Part shown: positions 33,116-45,569 of the stretch, in pieces
How the letters are laid out: the number at the start of each line of letters is the position of its first letter
Numbering within the stretch: the first letter of the stretch is position 1
DNA from: Aegilops tauschii subsp. strangulata
Taxonomy: Eukaryota; Streptophyta; Magnoliopsida; Poales; Poaceae
NCBI RefSeq assembly: GCF_002575655.3
Contig: NC_053040.3
Span: 465,854,780-465,918,779 of the forward strand
DNA length: 64,000 bases
Reading direction: 5' to 3'
Program-made: the position numbers and the translations under genes
The notes under the pieces: generated by a model
The model's database searches: none
Seen by the model: the letters and a program-made list of their open reading frames with translations, nothing else
What the model was told of the DNA's origin: nothing

Positions 33116-33667
33116 ATGTCTTCTCAAGAGTCAGTCGGGGAGAGCCGGGTGTCTCATCCGGCATCGAGACCAAGGACAAACAGCGATACTGACCACTTTG
33201 GGCCAGCCACGGAGGAAGATATGGAGGCTGATTTGACGAGGATAGATGCCATGGAGGAGGATCAAGAAGTCACTTCTCGCTTCTGGGCTGGATTCACGAT
33301 GGGGGAACTACAGAGCTCAGCTATTCCAAACTCGGTTATCCCTTCCAATGTTAGATTTCTTTCTTATGAAAATATGAAGAAGAGTGTCACTTGTTCTCCC
33401 GCAGCTATGCAACACCCTTGGGTGAAAGGAGCTTTAGCCGTTACAGGAAAGCTTCGTAAGGAAATAATGGACCTCAAGCCGCAAGACAATAAGCTCGAGG
33501 AGGAGAATCGTATCCTGAGGGAATCATCGCCAAGAATATTACACCATCACCAAAAAGGGAGACATAATCACATGGGTATGGGCACTCCCCTTGGCAACTG
33601 CCAAGCTTGGGGGAGGTGCCCTGGTATCGTATCACCATCACACTCCTATCTTTACCGTTTTTCTTAG
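33116..33667 (+). CDS. ORF downstream of Athila pol, unknown function
   Basis: A 183-codon frame, MSSQESVGESRVSHP.., separated from the pol end by 262 bp of noncoding DNA plus the CACTA-C insertion. Residues about 30-55 are acidic (EEDMEADLTRIDAMEED). Residues about 105-140 are heptad-like and charged (KLRKEIMDLKPQDNKLEEEN), suggesting a coiled coil. The last part (HHHQKGRHNH.. CQAWGR) looks like noncoding sequence read through. Athila-type elements often carry an ORF here; an env-like role has been suggested for some, but I see no signal peptide or membrane helix. It may be a shortened remnant. Function unknown. Confidence 0.5.
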   Translation: MSSQESVGESRVSHPASRPRTNSDTDHFGPATEEDMEADLTRIDAMEEDQEVTSRFWAGFTMGELQSSAIPNSVIPSNVRFLSYENMKKSVTCSPAAMQHPWVKGALAVTGKLRKEIMDLKPQDNKLEEENRILRESSPRILHHHQKGRHNHMGMGTPLGNCQAWGRCPGIVSPSHSYLYRFS

Positions 33668-34635
33668 TTCGATCCTTTTAGTAATATCTTGATCTAGTAG
33701 AATAAAGTTTTAGTATGATCTAGTTTTGATTTTTGCTTTATGATCCCTCTATGTAATCGAGTCCGTGAGCAATATATAATAAAGATTAGTGTTGAGTCAA
33801 GGGCTTGATTATTTTGCCATGATCTTGAGAGAATAAAAGAAAAGAGAAAAGAATAAAAAGAAACAAAGAGATCATATTGATCTTATGGAGAGTAATGACT
33901 TCACATAGAAAGAGTATGATAATTAAAAATTGTTGAGAGTTGACAAACATAGCTTTGGTCATCGTTGCAATTAATAGGAAGTAATAAAGAAAGAGGGGTT
34001 TCACATATAAATATACTATCTTGGACATCTTTTATGATTGGGAGCACTCATTAAAATATGACATGCTAAAGAGTTGATGTTGGACAAGTAAGACAACGTA
34101 ATGGGTCATGTTTTCTTATATCTGAGATAAAGTATATTGTCATGGATCATCCAACATGTTGAGCTTGCCTTTCCCCCTCATGCTAGCCAAATTATTTGCA
34201 CCAAGTAGAGATACTACTTGTGCTTCCAAAAACCCTTAAACCAGTTTTGCCATGAGAGTCCACCATACCTACCTATGGATTGAGTAAGATCCTTCAAGTA
34301 AGTTGTCATCGGTGCAAGCAATAAAAATTTCTCTCTAAAAATGTATGATTGATTGGTGTCGAGGAAATAAGCTTTATACGATCTTGTGATGTGGAAGAAA
34401 TAAAAGCGACGGACTGCATAATAAAGGTTCATATCACAAGTGGCAATATAAAGTGACGTTCTTTCGCATTAAGATTTTGTGCATCCAACCCTAAAAGCGC
34501 ATGGCAACCTCTGCTTCCCTCTGCGAAGGGCCTATCTTTTATTATTATCTTCTACCTTATGCAAGAGCCATGGTGATCTTCACCTTTCCTTTTTATATTT
34601 TTATCCTTTGGCAAGCATAGGATGTTGGAAAGATC

Positions 34636-34702
<67 letters not shown>

Positions 34703-34961
34703 AATTGGATGTGGGTTAGCATGAACTATTATTGTTGACATTACCCTTGAGGTAAAAGGTTGGGAGGCGAAACTATAAGCCCCTATCTTTCTCTGTGTCC
34801 GATTAAAACTCCGTAACCACAAGTATTGCGTGGGTGTTAGCAATTATGAAAGACTAAATGATAGGTGAGTATGTGGACTTGCTAGAAAGCTCTGACATAG
34901 ACTCTTTCTTATGTTATGATAAATTGCAATTGCTTCAATGACTGAGATTATAGTTTGTTAG
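33668..34961 (+). other. Athila 3' noncoding region, part 1
   Basis: AT-rich sequence without a supported gene. It contains an (AT)n microsatellite at 34639-34700 and ends at the GTTAG TSD of the BARE1-type copia. Confidence 0.7.
34639..34700. repeat. (AT)31 microsatellite
   Basis: An uninterrupted AT dinucleotide run of about 62 bp in the Athila 3' noncoding region. ORFs that read it as alternating Tyr-Ile are artefacts. Confidence 0.97.
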
Positions 34962-36670
34962 TGTTGGGGATCGTAGCAGAATTTTAAAATTTCCTACGCA
35001 TCACCAAGATCCATCTATGGAGTATACTAGCAACGAGGGGAAAGGAGTGCATCTACATACCCTTGTAGATCGCGAGCGGAAGCGTTCAATGAACGGGGTT
35101 GATGGAGTCGTACTCGCCGTGATCCAAATCACCGATGACCGAGTGCTGAACGGACGGCACCTCCGCGTTCAACACACATACGGAGCAGCGACGTCTCCTC
35201 CTTCTTGATCCAGCAAGGGGGAGGAGAGGTTGATGGAGATCCAGCAGCACGACGGCGTGGTGGTGGATGTAGCGGGATCTCGGCAGGGCTTCGCCAAGCT
35301 TCTGCGAGAGGGAGAGGTGTTGCAGGGGAGGAGGGAGGCGCCAAAGGCTGTAGTCTTGCTGCCCTCCCTCCCCCCTTTATATAGGACCCCTGGGAGGGGG
35401 GGCGCCGGCCAAGACCCCATCTATGGGGGGCGGCCAAGGGGGGGAAACTTCCCCCCCCCCCCAAGTCAAGTGGGGCGCCCCCCCCCCACCCTAGGGTTTC
35501 CAACCCTAGGCGCAGGGGGGAGGCCCATGGGGGCGCCCCATCCCACTAAGGGCTGGTTCCCTTCCCACTTCAGCCCATGGGGCCCTCCGGGATAGGTGGC
35601 CCCACCCGGTGGACCCCCGGGACCCTTCCGGTGGTCCCGGTACAATACCGATAACCCCCGAAACTTTCCCGGTGGCCAAAACTGGACTTCCTATATATAA
35701 GTCTTCACCTCCGGACCATTCCGGAACTCCTCGTGACGTCCGGGATCTCATCCGGGACTCCGAACAACTTTCGGGTTTCCGCATACTCATATCTCTACAA
35801 CCCTAGCGTCACCGATCCTTAAGTGTGTAGACCCTACGGGTTCGGGAGACATGCAGACATGACCGAGACGCCTCTCCGGTCAATAACCAACAGCGGGATC
35901 TGGATACCCATGTTGGCTCCCACATGTTCCACGATGATCTCATCGGATGAACCACGATGTCGAGGATTCAATCAATCCCGTATACAATTCCCTTTGTCAA
36001 TCGGTATGTTACTTGCCCGAGATTCGATCGTCGGTATCCCAATACCTTGTTCAATCTCGTTACCGGCAAGTCTCTTTACTCGTACCGTAATGCATGATCC
36101 CGTGACTAATTCCTTAGTCACATTGAGCTCATTATGATGATGCATTACCGAGTGGGCCCAGAGATACCTCTCTGTCATACGGAGTGACCAATCCCAGTCT
36201 CGATCCGTGCCAACTCAACAGACACTTTCGGAGATACCCGTAGTGTACATTTATAGCCACCCAGTTACGTTGTGACGTTTGGCACACCCAAAGTACTCCT
36301 ACGGTATCCGGGAGTTGCACGATCTCATGGTCTAAGGAGAAGATACTTGGCATTGGAAAAGCTCTAGCAAACGAACTACACGATCTTTGAGCTATGCTTA
36401 GGATTGGGTCTTGTCCATCACATCATTCTCCTAATGATGTGATCCCGTTATCAATGACATCCAATGTCCATAGTCAGGAAACCATGACTATCTGTTGATC
36501 AACGAGCTAGTGAACTAGAGGCTTACTAGGGACACGTTGTGGTCTATGTATTCACACATGTATTACGATTTCCGGATAACACAATTATAGCATGAACAAT
36601 AGACAATTACCATGAACAAAGAAATAAAATAATAACCATTTATTATTGCCTCTAGGGCATATTTCCAACA
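34962..36670 (-). repeat. 3' LTR of the BARE1-type copia
   Basis: 1709 bp. Read on the minus strand it starts TGTTGGAAATATGCCC and carries the likely TATA box CTATATAAAG near 35376-35385, in a GC-rich stretch with C and G runs. It differs from the other LTR by scattered substitutions and short run-length changes, for example in the C run near 35450. Confidence 0.95.
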
Positions 36671-36684
36671 GTCTCCCACTTGCA
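36671..36684 (-). other. Polypurine tract of the BARE1-type copia
   Basis: The minus strand reads GCAAGTGGGAGAC immediately before the 3' LTR, the standard motif for this group. Confidence 0.8.
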
Positions 36685-36702
36685 CTAGAGTCAATAATCT
36701 AG

Positions 36703-39700
36703 TTACATTGTGATGAATCGAACACCCATTGCGTCCTGGTGTTGATCATGTTTTGCTCTAGGGAGAGGTTTGGTCAACGGATCTGCTACATTCAGGTCCG
36801 TATGTACTTTACAAATATCTATGTCTCCATTTTGAACACTTTCACGAATGGAGTTGAAGCGACGCTTGATATGCCTGGTCTTCCTGTGAAACCTGGGCTC
36901 CTTCGCAAGGGCAATAGCTCCAGTGTTGTCACAGAAGAAAGTCATCGGGCCCGACGCATTGGGAATCACCCCTAGGTCGGTAATGAACTCCTTTATCCAG
37001 ACTGCTTCCTGTGCTGCCTCTGAGGCCGCCATGTACTCCGCTTCACATGTAGATCCCGCCACGACACTTTGCTTGCAACTGCACCAGCTTACTGCCCCTC
37101 CGTTCAAAATATACACGTATCCGGTTTGTGACTTCGAGTCATCCTGATCTGTGTCGAAGCTAGCATCGACGTAACCCTTTACGACGAGCTCTTCGTCACC
37201 TCCATATACGAGAAACATATCCTTAGTCCTTTTCAGGTACTTCAGGATATTCTTGACCGCTGTCCAGTGTTCCATGCCGGGGTTACTTTGGTACCTTCCT
37301 ACCAAACTTATGGCAAGGTATACATCAGGTCTGGTACACAGCATGGCATACATAATAGACCCTATGGCCGAGGCATAGGGGATGGCACTCATCTTTTCTC
37401 TATCTTCTGCCGTGGCCGGGCATTGAGCCGTGCTCAATTGCACACCTTGCAATACAGGCAAGAACCCCTTCTTGGACTGATCCATATTGAACTTCTTCAA
37501 TATCTTGTCAAGGTACGTACTATGTGAAAGACCAATGAGGCGTCTTGATCTATCTCTATAGATCTTGATGCCTAATATATAAGCAGCTTCTCCAACGTCC
37601 TTCATTGAAAAACACTTATTCAAATAGGCCTTTATACTTTCCAAGAATTCTATATCATTTCCCATCAATAGTATGTCATCCACATATAATATGAGAAATG
37701 CTACAGAGCTCCCACTCACTTTCTTGTAAACACAGGCTTCTCCATAAGTCTGTGTAAACCCAAACGCTTTGATCATCTCATCAAAGCGAATGTTCCAACT
37801 CCGAGATGCTTGTACCAGCCCATAGATTGAGCACTGGAGCTTGCATACTTTGTCAGCATTCTTAGGATCGACAAAACCTTCCGGCTGCATCATATACAAT
37901 TCTTCCTTAAGGAAGCCTTTAAGGAATGCCGTTTTGACGTCCATCTGCCATATCTCATAATCATAGTATGCGGCAATTGCTAACATGATTCGGACGGACT
38001 TCAGCTTCGCTACGGGTGAGAAAGTCTCATCGTAGTCAACCCCTTGAACTTGTCGATAAGCCTTAGCGACAAGTCAAGCCTTATAGATGGTCACATTACC
38101 ATCGGCGCCTATCTTCTTCTTAAAGATCCATTTGTTTTCTATGGCTCCCCGATCATCGGGCAAGTCAGTCAAAGTCCATACTTCGTTTTCATACATGGAT
38201 CCTATCTCGGATTTCATGGCTTCTAGCCATTTGTCGGAATCCGGGCCCGCCATCGCTTCTTCATAATTCGAAGGTTCACCGTTGTCTAACAACATGATTT
38301 CTAGGACAGGGTTGCCGTACCACTCTGGTGCGGAATGTGTCCTTGTGGACCTACGAAGTTCAGCAGTAACTTGATCCGAAGCTTCATGATCATCATCATT
38401 AACTTCCTTTCCAGTGGGTGTAGGCACCACAGGAACATCTTCCCACGCTGCGCTACTTTCCGGTTCAGAAGGGGTGACTATCACCTCATCAAGTTCCACT
38501 TTCCTCCCACTCAATTCTTTCGAGAGAAACTCTTTCTCCAGAAAGGACCCGTTCTTGGCAACAAAGATCTTGCCTTCGGATCTGAGGTAGAAGGTATACC
38601 CAATGGTTTCCTTAGGGTATCCTATGAAGATGCATTTTTCCGACTTGGGTTCGAGCTTTTCAGGTTGAAGTTTCTTGACATAAGCATCGCATCCCCAAAC
38701 TTTTAGAAACGACAGCTTAGGTTTCTTCCCAAACCATAATTCATACGGTGTCGTCTCAACGGATTTCGACGGAGCCCTATTTAAAGTGAATGCGGCAGTC
38801 TCTAAAGCATAGCCCCAAAATGAGAGCGGTAAATCGGTAAGAGACATCATAGATCGCACCATATCCAATAGAGTGCGATTACGACGTTCAGACACACCGT
38901 TTCGCTGAGGTGTTCCAGGCGGCGTGAGTTGTGAAACGATTCCACATTTCCTTAAGTGCGCACCAAACTCGTGACTTAAATTTTCTCCACCACGATCTGA
39001 TCGTAAGAATTTTATTTTCCTGTCACGTTGATTCTCAACCTCACTCTGAAATTCCTTGAACTTTTCAAAGGTTTCAGACTTGTGTTTCATTAGGTAGACA
39101 TACCCATATCTACTTAAGTCATCAGTGAGAGTGAGAACATAACGATATCCTCCGCGAGCCTCAACACTCATTGGACCGCACACATCGGTATGTATGATTT
39201 CCAATAAGTTGGTTGCTCGCTCCATTGTTCCGGAGAACGGAGTCTTGGTCATCTTACCCATGAGGCATGGTTCGCACGTGTCAAATGATTCGTAATCAAG
39301 AGACTCCAAAAGTCCATCTGCATGGAGCTTCTTCATGCGCTTGACACCAATGTGACCAAGGCGGCAGTGCCACAAGTATGTGCGACTATCGTTATCAACT
39401 TTACATCTTTTGGTATTCACACTATGAATATGTGTAACATCACGTTCGAGATTCATCAAGAATAAACCATTGACCAGCGGGGCATGACCATAAAACATAT
39501 CTCTCATATAAATAGAACAACCATTATTCTCGGATTTAAATGAGTAGCCATCTCGAATTAAACGAGATCCAGATACAATGTTCATGCTCAAAGCTAGCAC
39601 TAAATAACAATTATTGAGGTTTAAAACTAATCCCGTAGGTAGATGCAGAGGTAGCGTGCCGACGGCGATCACATCGACCTTGGAACCATTCCCGACGCGC

Positions 39701-40653
39701 ATCGTCAGCTCGTCCTTTGCCAGTCTCCGTTTATTCCGCAGTTCCTGTTTTGAGTTACAAATATGAGCAACCGCACCGGTATCAAATACCCAGGAGCTAC
39801 TACGAGTACTGGTAAGGTACACATCAATTACATGTATATCACATATACCTTTGGTGTTGCCGGCCTTCTTGTCCGCTAAGTATTTGGGGCAGTTCCGCTT
39901 CCAGTGACCACTTCCCTTGCAATAAAAGCACTCAGTCTCAGGCTTGGGTCCATTCCTTGGCTTCTTCCCAGTAACTGGCTTACCGGGCGCGGCAACTCCC
40001 TTGCCGTCCTTCTTGAAGTTCTGCTTACCCTTGCCCTTCTTGAACTTAGTGGTTTTGTTCACCATCAACACTTGATGTTCTTTTCTGATCTCCACCTCCG
40101 CTGATTTCAGAATCGAATATACCTCAGGAATGGTCTTTTCCATCCCTTGCATATTGAAGTTCATTACAAAGCTCTTGTAGCTTGGTGGAAGCGACTGAAG
40201 GATTCTGTCAATGAACGCGTCATCCGGGAGATTAACTGACAGCTGAGACAAGAGGTTGTGTAACCCAGACATTCTGAGTATGTGCTCACTAACAGAACTA
40301 TTTTCCTCCATTTTACAGCTGAAGAACTTGTTGGAGACTTCATATCTCTCGACCCGGGCATGAGCTTGAAAAACCATTTTCAGCTCTTCGAACATCTCAT
40401 ATGCTCCATGTTTCTCAAAACGCTTTTGGAGACCCAGTTCTAAGCTGTAAAGCATGCCGCACTGAACGAGAGAGTAATCATCAGCACGTGATTGCCAAGC
40501 GTTCATAACGTCTTGGTTCTCTGGGATTGCTGCTTCACCTAGCGGTGCTTCTAGGACATAATCTTTCTTGGCAGCTATGAGGATGATCCTCAGGTTTTCT
40601 CTAGGAACGCGTTGAAGTTGAGGACAACATGGGCCATTTGATCTACAAGACAT
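36703..40653 (-). pseudogene. BARE1-type gag-pol polyprotein with one in-frame stop
   Basis: From ATG at 40653 an 859-codon frame covers gag, the zinc knuckle CFYCKGSGHWKRNC (about residues 241-254), protease FDTGA (about 290), integrase HHCC (HCRLGHIGVKR near 426, CEPCLMGK), the catalytic D, D and E (HTDVCGPM near 489, RSDRGGEN near 554, GVSERRN near 590) and the start of RT (NKWIFKKK). A TGA at about 38072-38074 stops it where the family has arginine. The same frame continues at once through RT (QMDVKTAFLKG, LYVDDILLM near residue 100 of the 427-codon part) and RNase H (GYVDASFDTDQ, CEAEYMAASEA) to 36703. All catalytic residues I looked for are present. The stop fits one C-to-T change at a CpG. 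The domain order PR-INT-RT-RH is copia-type. Confidence 0.93.
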
Positions 40654-41919
40654 ATTGTAAACATTTTAGACTAAGTTCATGATAATTAAGTTCATATAAT
40701 CAAATTATTCAATGAACTCCCACTCAGATAGACATCCCTTTAGTCATCTAAGTGAAACATGATCCGAGTTAACTAGGCCGTGTCCGATCATCACGTGAGA
40801 CGGACTAGTCAAGATCGGTGAACATCTCCATGTTGATCGTATCTTCTATACGACTCATGCTCGACCTTTCGCTCCTCCGTGTTCCGAGGCCATGTCTGTA
40901 CATGCTAGGCTCGTCAAGTCAACCTAAGTGTATTGCGTGTGTTCCGAGGCCATGTCTGTACATGCTAGGCTCGTCAACACCCGTTGTATGCGAACGTTAG
41001 AATCTATCACACCCGATCATCACGTGGTGCTTCGAAACAACGAACCTTCGCAGCGGTGCACAGTTAGGGGGAACACTTTCTTGAAATTATCATAAGGGGT
41101 CATCTTACTTACTACCGTCGATCTAAGCAAATAAGATGCAAAACATGATAAACATCACATGCAATCAAATAGTGACATGATATGGCCAATATCATTTTGC
41201 TCCTTTGATCTCCATCTTCGGGGCACCATGATCATCTTCGTCACCGGCATGACACCATGATCTCCATCATTGTGTCTTCATGTAGTTGTCATGCCAACGA
41301 TTACTTCTACTTCTATGGCTAACGCCTTTAGCAACAAAGTAAAGTAATTTACATGGCGTTATTCAATGACACGCAGGTCATACAAAATAATAAAGACAAC
41401 TCCTATGGCTCCTGCCGGTTGTCATACTCATCGACATGCAAGTCGTGATTCCTATTACAAGAATATGATCAATCTCATACATCACATATATCATTCATCA
41501 CATCATCTGGCCATATCACATCACATAGCACATGCTGCAAAAACAAGTTAGACGTCCTCTAATTGTTGTTGCAAGTTTTTACGTGGCTTGTATAGGTTTC
41601 TAGCAAGAACGTTTCTTACCTACGTAAAACCACAACGTGATATGCCAATTTCTATTTACCCTTCATAAGGACCCTTTTCATCGAATCCGTTCCGACTAAA
41701 GTGGGAGAGACAGACACCCGCTAGCCACCTTATGCAACTAGTGCACGTCAGTCGGTGGAACCTGTCTCACGTAAGCGTACGTGTACGGTCGGTCCGGGCC
41801 GCTTCATTCCACAATACCGCGAAACAAGATAAGACTAGTAGCGGCAAGAAGAATTGGCAACATCTACGCCCACAACTGCTTTGTGTTCTACTCGTGCATA
41901 GTAACTACGCATAGGCCTG
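40654..41919 (-). other. Untranslated leader of the BARE1-type copia
   Basis: Noncoding sequence between the 5' LTR and gag. It contains a 39-bp direct repeat (40879-40917 and 40939-40977, 60 bp apart) and CATCACGTG palindromes near 40790 and 41020. No protein is supported. Leaders of this group hold packaging and dimerisation signals; I cannot point to them here. Confidence 0.8.
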
Positions 41920-41931
41920 GCTCCGATACCA
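41920..41931 (-). other. Primer-binding site (initiator tRNA-Met type)
   Basis: The minus strand reads TGGTATCGGAGC, 11 of 12 bases matching the complement of the initiator tRNA-Met 3' end (TGGTATCAGAGC). Confidence 0.85.
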
Positions 41932-41932
41932 C

Positions 41933-43638
41933 TGTTGGGGATCGTAGCAGAATTTTAAAATTTCCTACGCATCACCAAGATCCATCTATGGAGTATACTA
42001 GCAACGAGAGGAAAGGAGTGCATCTACATACCCTTGTAGATCACGAGTGGAAGCGTTCCAATGAACGGGGTTGATGGAGTCGTACTCGCCGTGATCCAAA
42101 TCACCGATGACCGAGTGCCGAATGGACGGCACCTCCGCGTTCAACACACGTACGGAGCAGCGACGTCTCCTCCTTCTTGATCCAGCAAGGGGGGAGGAGA
42201 GGTTGATGGAGATCCAGCAGCACGACGGCGTGGTGGTGGATGTAGCGGGATCTCGGCAGGGCTTCGCCAAGCTTCTGCGAGAGGGAGAGGTGTTGCAGGG
42301 GAGGAGGGAGGCGCCAAAGGCTGTAGTCTTGTTGCCCTCCCTCCCCCCCTTTATATAGGCCCCCTGGGAGGGGGGCGCTGGCCAAGACCCCATCTATGGG
42401 GGGGGCGGCGGCCAGGGGGGGGACTTCCCCCCCAAGTCAAGTGGGGCGGCCCCCACCCTAGGGTTTCCAACCCTAGGCGCAGGGGGGAGGCCCATGGGGG
42501 GCGCTCCAGCCCACTAAGGGCTGGTTCCCTTCCCACTTCAGCCCATGGGGCCCTCCGGGATAGGTGGCCCCATCCGGTGGACCCCCGGGACCCTTCCGGT
42601 GGTCCCGGTACAATACCGATAACCCCCGAAACTTTCCCGGTGGCCAAAACTGGACTTCCTATATATAATTCTTCACCTCCGGACCATTCCGGAACTCCTC
42701 GTGATGTCCGGGATCTCATCCGGGACTCCGAACACCTTTCGGGTTTCCGCATACTCATATCTCTACAACCCTAGCGTCACCGATCCTTAAGTGTGTAGAC
42801 CCTACGGGTTCGGGAGACATGCAGACATGACCGAGACGCCTCTCCGGTCAATAACCAACAGCGGGATCTAGATACCCATGTTGGCTCCCACATGTTCCAT
42901 GATGATCTCATCGGATGAACCACGATGTCGAGGATTCAATCAATCCCGTATACAATTCCCTTTGTCAATCGGTATGTTACTTGCCCGAGATTCGATCATC
43001 GGTATCCCAATACCTTGTTCAATCTCGTTACCGACAAGTCTCTTTACTCGTACCGTAATGCATGATCCCGTGACTAACTCCTTAGTCACATTGAGCTCAT
43101 TATGATGATGCATTACCGAGTGGGCCCAGAGATACCTCTCCGTCATACGGAGTGACAAATCCTAGTCTCGATCCGTGCCAACTCAACAGACACTTTCGGA
43201 GATACCCGTAGTGTACCTTTATAGCCACCCAATTACGTTGTGACGTTTGGCACACCCAAAGTACTCCTAAGGTATCCGGGAGTTGCACGATCTCATGGTC
43301 TAAGGAGAAGATACTTGACATTGGAAAAGCTCTAGCAAACGAACTACACGATCTTTGAGCTATGCTTAGGATTGGGTCTTGTCCATCACATCATTCTCCT
43401 AATGATGTGATCCCGTTATCAATGACATCCAATGTCCATAGTCAGGAAACCATGATTATCTGTTGATCAACGAGCTAGTGAACTAGAGGCTTACTAGGGA
43501 CACGTTGTGGTCTATGTATTCACACATGTATTACGATTTCCGGATAACACAATTATAGCATGAACAATAGACAATTACCATGAACAAAGAAATATAATAA
43601 TAACCATTTATTACTGCCTCTAGGGCATATTTCCAACA
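41933..43638 (-). repeat. 5' LTR of the BARE1-type copia
   Basis: 1706 bp, the promoter-bearing copy for the minus-strand transcript. The TATA-like CTATATAAAG lies near 42350-42359 on the minus strand. It is nearly the same sequence as 34962-36670. Confidence 0.95.
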
Positions 43639-43643
43639 GTTAG

Positions 43644-43860
43644 TTCTCAATAAAGTTTCTGATTCATATTTTGCATTGTGGATAGATTATTACTTGAGCA
43701 TAAGAAATCATATGACAATATCCATATATGTTGCTGTTATGAGAATAATCATGATGCCCGCATGTCCGTATTTTATTTTATCGACGCCTCTACCTCTAAA
43801 CATGTATTTATCGTTATCGGCTTTCCCTTGAGGACAAGCGAGGTCTAAGCTTGGGGGAGT
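43644..43860 (+). other. Athila 3' noncoding region, part 2, with polypurine tract
   Basis: This is the last internal piece of the Athila-type gypsy after the copia insertion. It ends with AAGCTTGGGGGAGT (43847-43860), a purine tract directly against the 3' LTR. No gene is seen. Confidence 0.8.
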
Positions 43861-45350
43861 TGATACGACCATTTTGCATCATGCTTTTATATCGATATTT
43901 ATTGCATTATGGGCTGTTATTACACATCATGTCACAATACTTATGCCTATTCTCTCTTATTTTACAAGGTTTACATAAGGAGGGAGAATGCCGGCAGCTG
44001 CAATTCTGGGCTGGAAAAGGAGCAAAAATTAGAGACCTATTCCGCACAACTCCAATAGTCCTGAAACTCCACGAAAGTTATTTTTGGAAATAATAAAAAA
44101 TATTGAGCGGAAGAAATACGTCAGGGGGGGCTCCATCTGGCCACGAGGGTGGGGGGCGCGCCACCCTGCCTCGTGGGCCCCCTGTTGGCCCTCCAGTGCC
44201 CGTCTTCTGCTATATGAAATCTTTCGTCCGAAGCAAAATCAGAAGCAAGCTTTCGGGACGAGACTCCGCCGCCACGAGGCGGAACCAATCTAGGGCTCCG
44301 GCAGAGCTGTTCTGCTGGGGACACTTCCCTCCGGGAGGGGGAAATCATCGCCATAGTCATCACCAATGCTCCTCTCATCGGGAGAGGGCAATCTCCATCA
44401 ACATCTTCACCAGCACCATCTCCTCTCAAACCCTAGTTCATCTCTTGTATCCAATACTTGTCTCTAAGTCCGGGATTGGTACCTTTAGGTTGCTAGTAGT
44501 GTTGATTACTCCTTGTAGTTGATGCTAGTTGGTTTATTTGGTGGAAGATCATATGTTCAGATCCTATATGCATATTAATACTCCTCTGATTATGAACATG
44601 AATATGCTTTGTGAGTAGTTACGTTTGTTCCTGAGGACATGGGAGAAGTCTTGCTATTAGTAGTCATGTGAATTTGGTATTCGTTCAATATTTTGATGAG
44701 ATGTATGTTGTCTATCCTCTAGTGGTGTTATGAACGTCGACTACATAACACTTCACCATTATTTGAGCCTAGAGGAAGGCATTGGGAAGTAATAAGTAGA
44801 TGATGGGTTGCTAGAGTGACAGAAGCTTAAACCCTAGTTTATGCGTTGCTTCGTAAGGGGCTGATTGGATCCATATGTTTCATGCTATGGTTAAGTTTAC
44901 CTTAATACTATTGTTGTAGTTGCAGATGCTTGCAATAGAGGTTAATCATAAGTGGGATGCTTGATCAAGTAAGGACAGCACCCAAGCACCGGTCCACCCA
45001 CATATCAAATTATCAAAGTACCGAACGCGAATCATATGAACGTGATGAAAACTAGCTTGACGATAATTCCCATGTGTCCTCGGGAGCGATTTTCTCTATA
45101 TAAGAGTTTGTCCAGGCTTGTCCTTTGCTACAAAAAGGATTGGGCCACCTTGCTGCACTTTATTTACTTTTGTTACTTGTTGCTCGTTACAAATTATCCT
45201 ATCACAAAACTATCTGTTACCTATAATTTCAGTGCTTGCAGAGAATACCTTGCTGAAAACCGCTTATCATTTCCTTCTGCTCCTCGTTGGGTTCGACACT
45301 CTTACTTATCGAAAGGACTACGATAGATCCACTATACTTGTGGGTCATCA
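43861..45350 (+). repeat. 3' LTR of the Athila-type gypsy
   Basis: 1490 bp, matching 18129-19637 throughout. It is shorter mainly in the GC-rich cassette (about 44128-44185), where one arm of the inverted repeat has been partly lost. It ends at the GTGCG TSD. Confidence 0.92.
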
Positions 45351-45560
45351 GTGCGCCGTCGTTTCTTCGCCCCTATCCCCTTCTCCCTCTCGTCCGCGAG
45401 CGCCCCTCGTCTCCGTGAGCCCCTGCGCGTTGTCCGTATCCTCCTCGTCGCCTTCCCGCCGCTCCTCATGACCCTTGGCCGCGCGTGCACGTCGCCAGCG
45501 CACAGACACGGCGCCTGCCGCGTGTCACCTCGCCCCTCCCTCTAGAGCTCGTCCCCGTGG

Positions 45561-45569
45561 CTATATAAG
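45561..45569 (+). promoter_or_regulatory. Probable TATA box of the solo LTR
   Basis: CTATATAAGC lies in GC-rich DNA about 200 bp into the right-hand LTR part and is followed by C/T-rich sequence. This is a usual layout for an LTR promoter. It also suggests the LTR runs on the plus strand. Confidence 0.55.

Larger units (their letters stand above)
34962..43638 (-). mobile_element. BARE1/WIS/Angela-type copia retrotransposon, full length
   Basis: LTRs at 34962-36670 and 41933-43638 start TGTTGGGGATCG and end CATATTTCCAACA, flanked by the TSD GTTAG (34957-34961 and 43639-43643). The element is 8677 bp, normal for this family. Internal coding runs on the minus strand, so the 5' LTR is on the right. 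Primer site, leader, gag-pol and purine tract are all in place. Pol is broken by a single in-frame TGA. The element lies in the 3' noncoding region of the Athila-type gypsy. Confidence 0.95.
18129..45350 (+). mobile_element. Athila-type gypsy retrotransposon, complete by structure, with two nested elements
   Basis: LTRs at 18129-19637 and 43861-45350 both start TGATACG and end GTGGGTCATCA. The 5-bp TSD GTGCG is at 18124-18128 and 45351-45355. A tRNA-Asp primer site follows the left LTR and a purine tract (GCTTGGGGGAGT) precedes the right one. The coding order gag-protease-RT-RNase H-integrase on the plus strand is gypsy-type, with Athila-like features (tRNA-Asp primer, [19 protein letters not shown], an extra ORF after pol). 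CACTA-C (24754-33047) and a BARE1-type copia (34962-43638) sit in its 3' part. Without them the element is about 10.2 kb. Confidence 0.93.

Noticed and set aside
34479..34843. ORFs containing long Tyr-Ile repeats
   Set aside because: They translate the (AT)n microsatellite.
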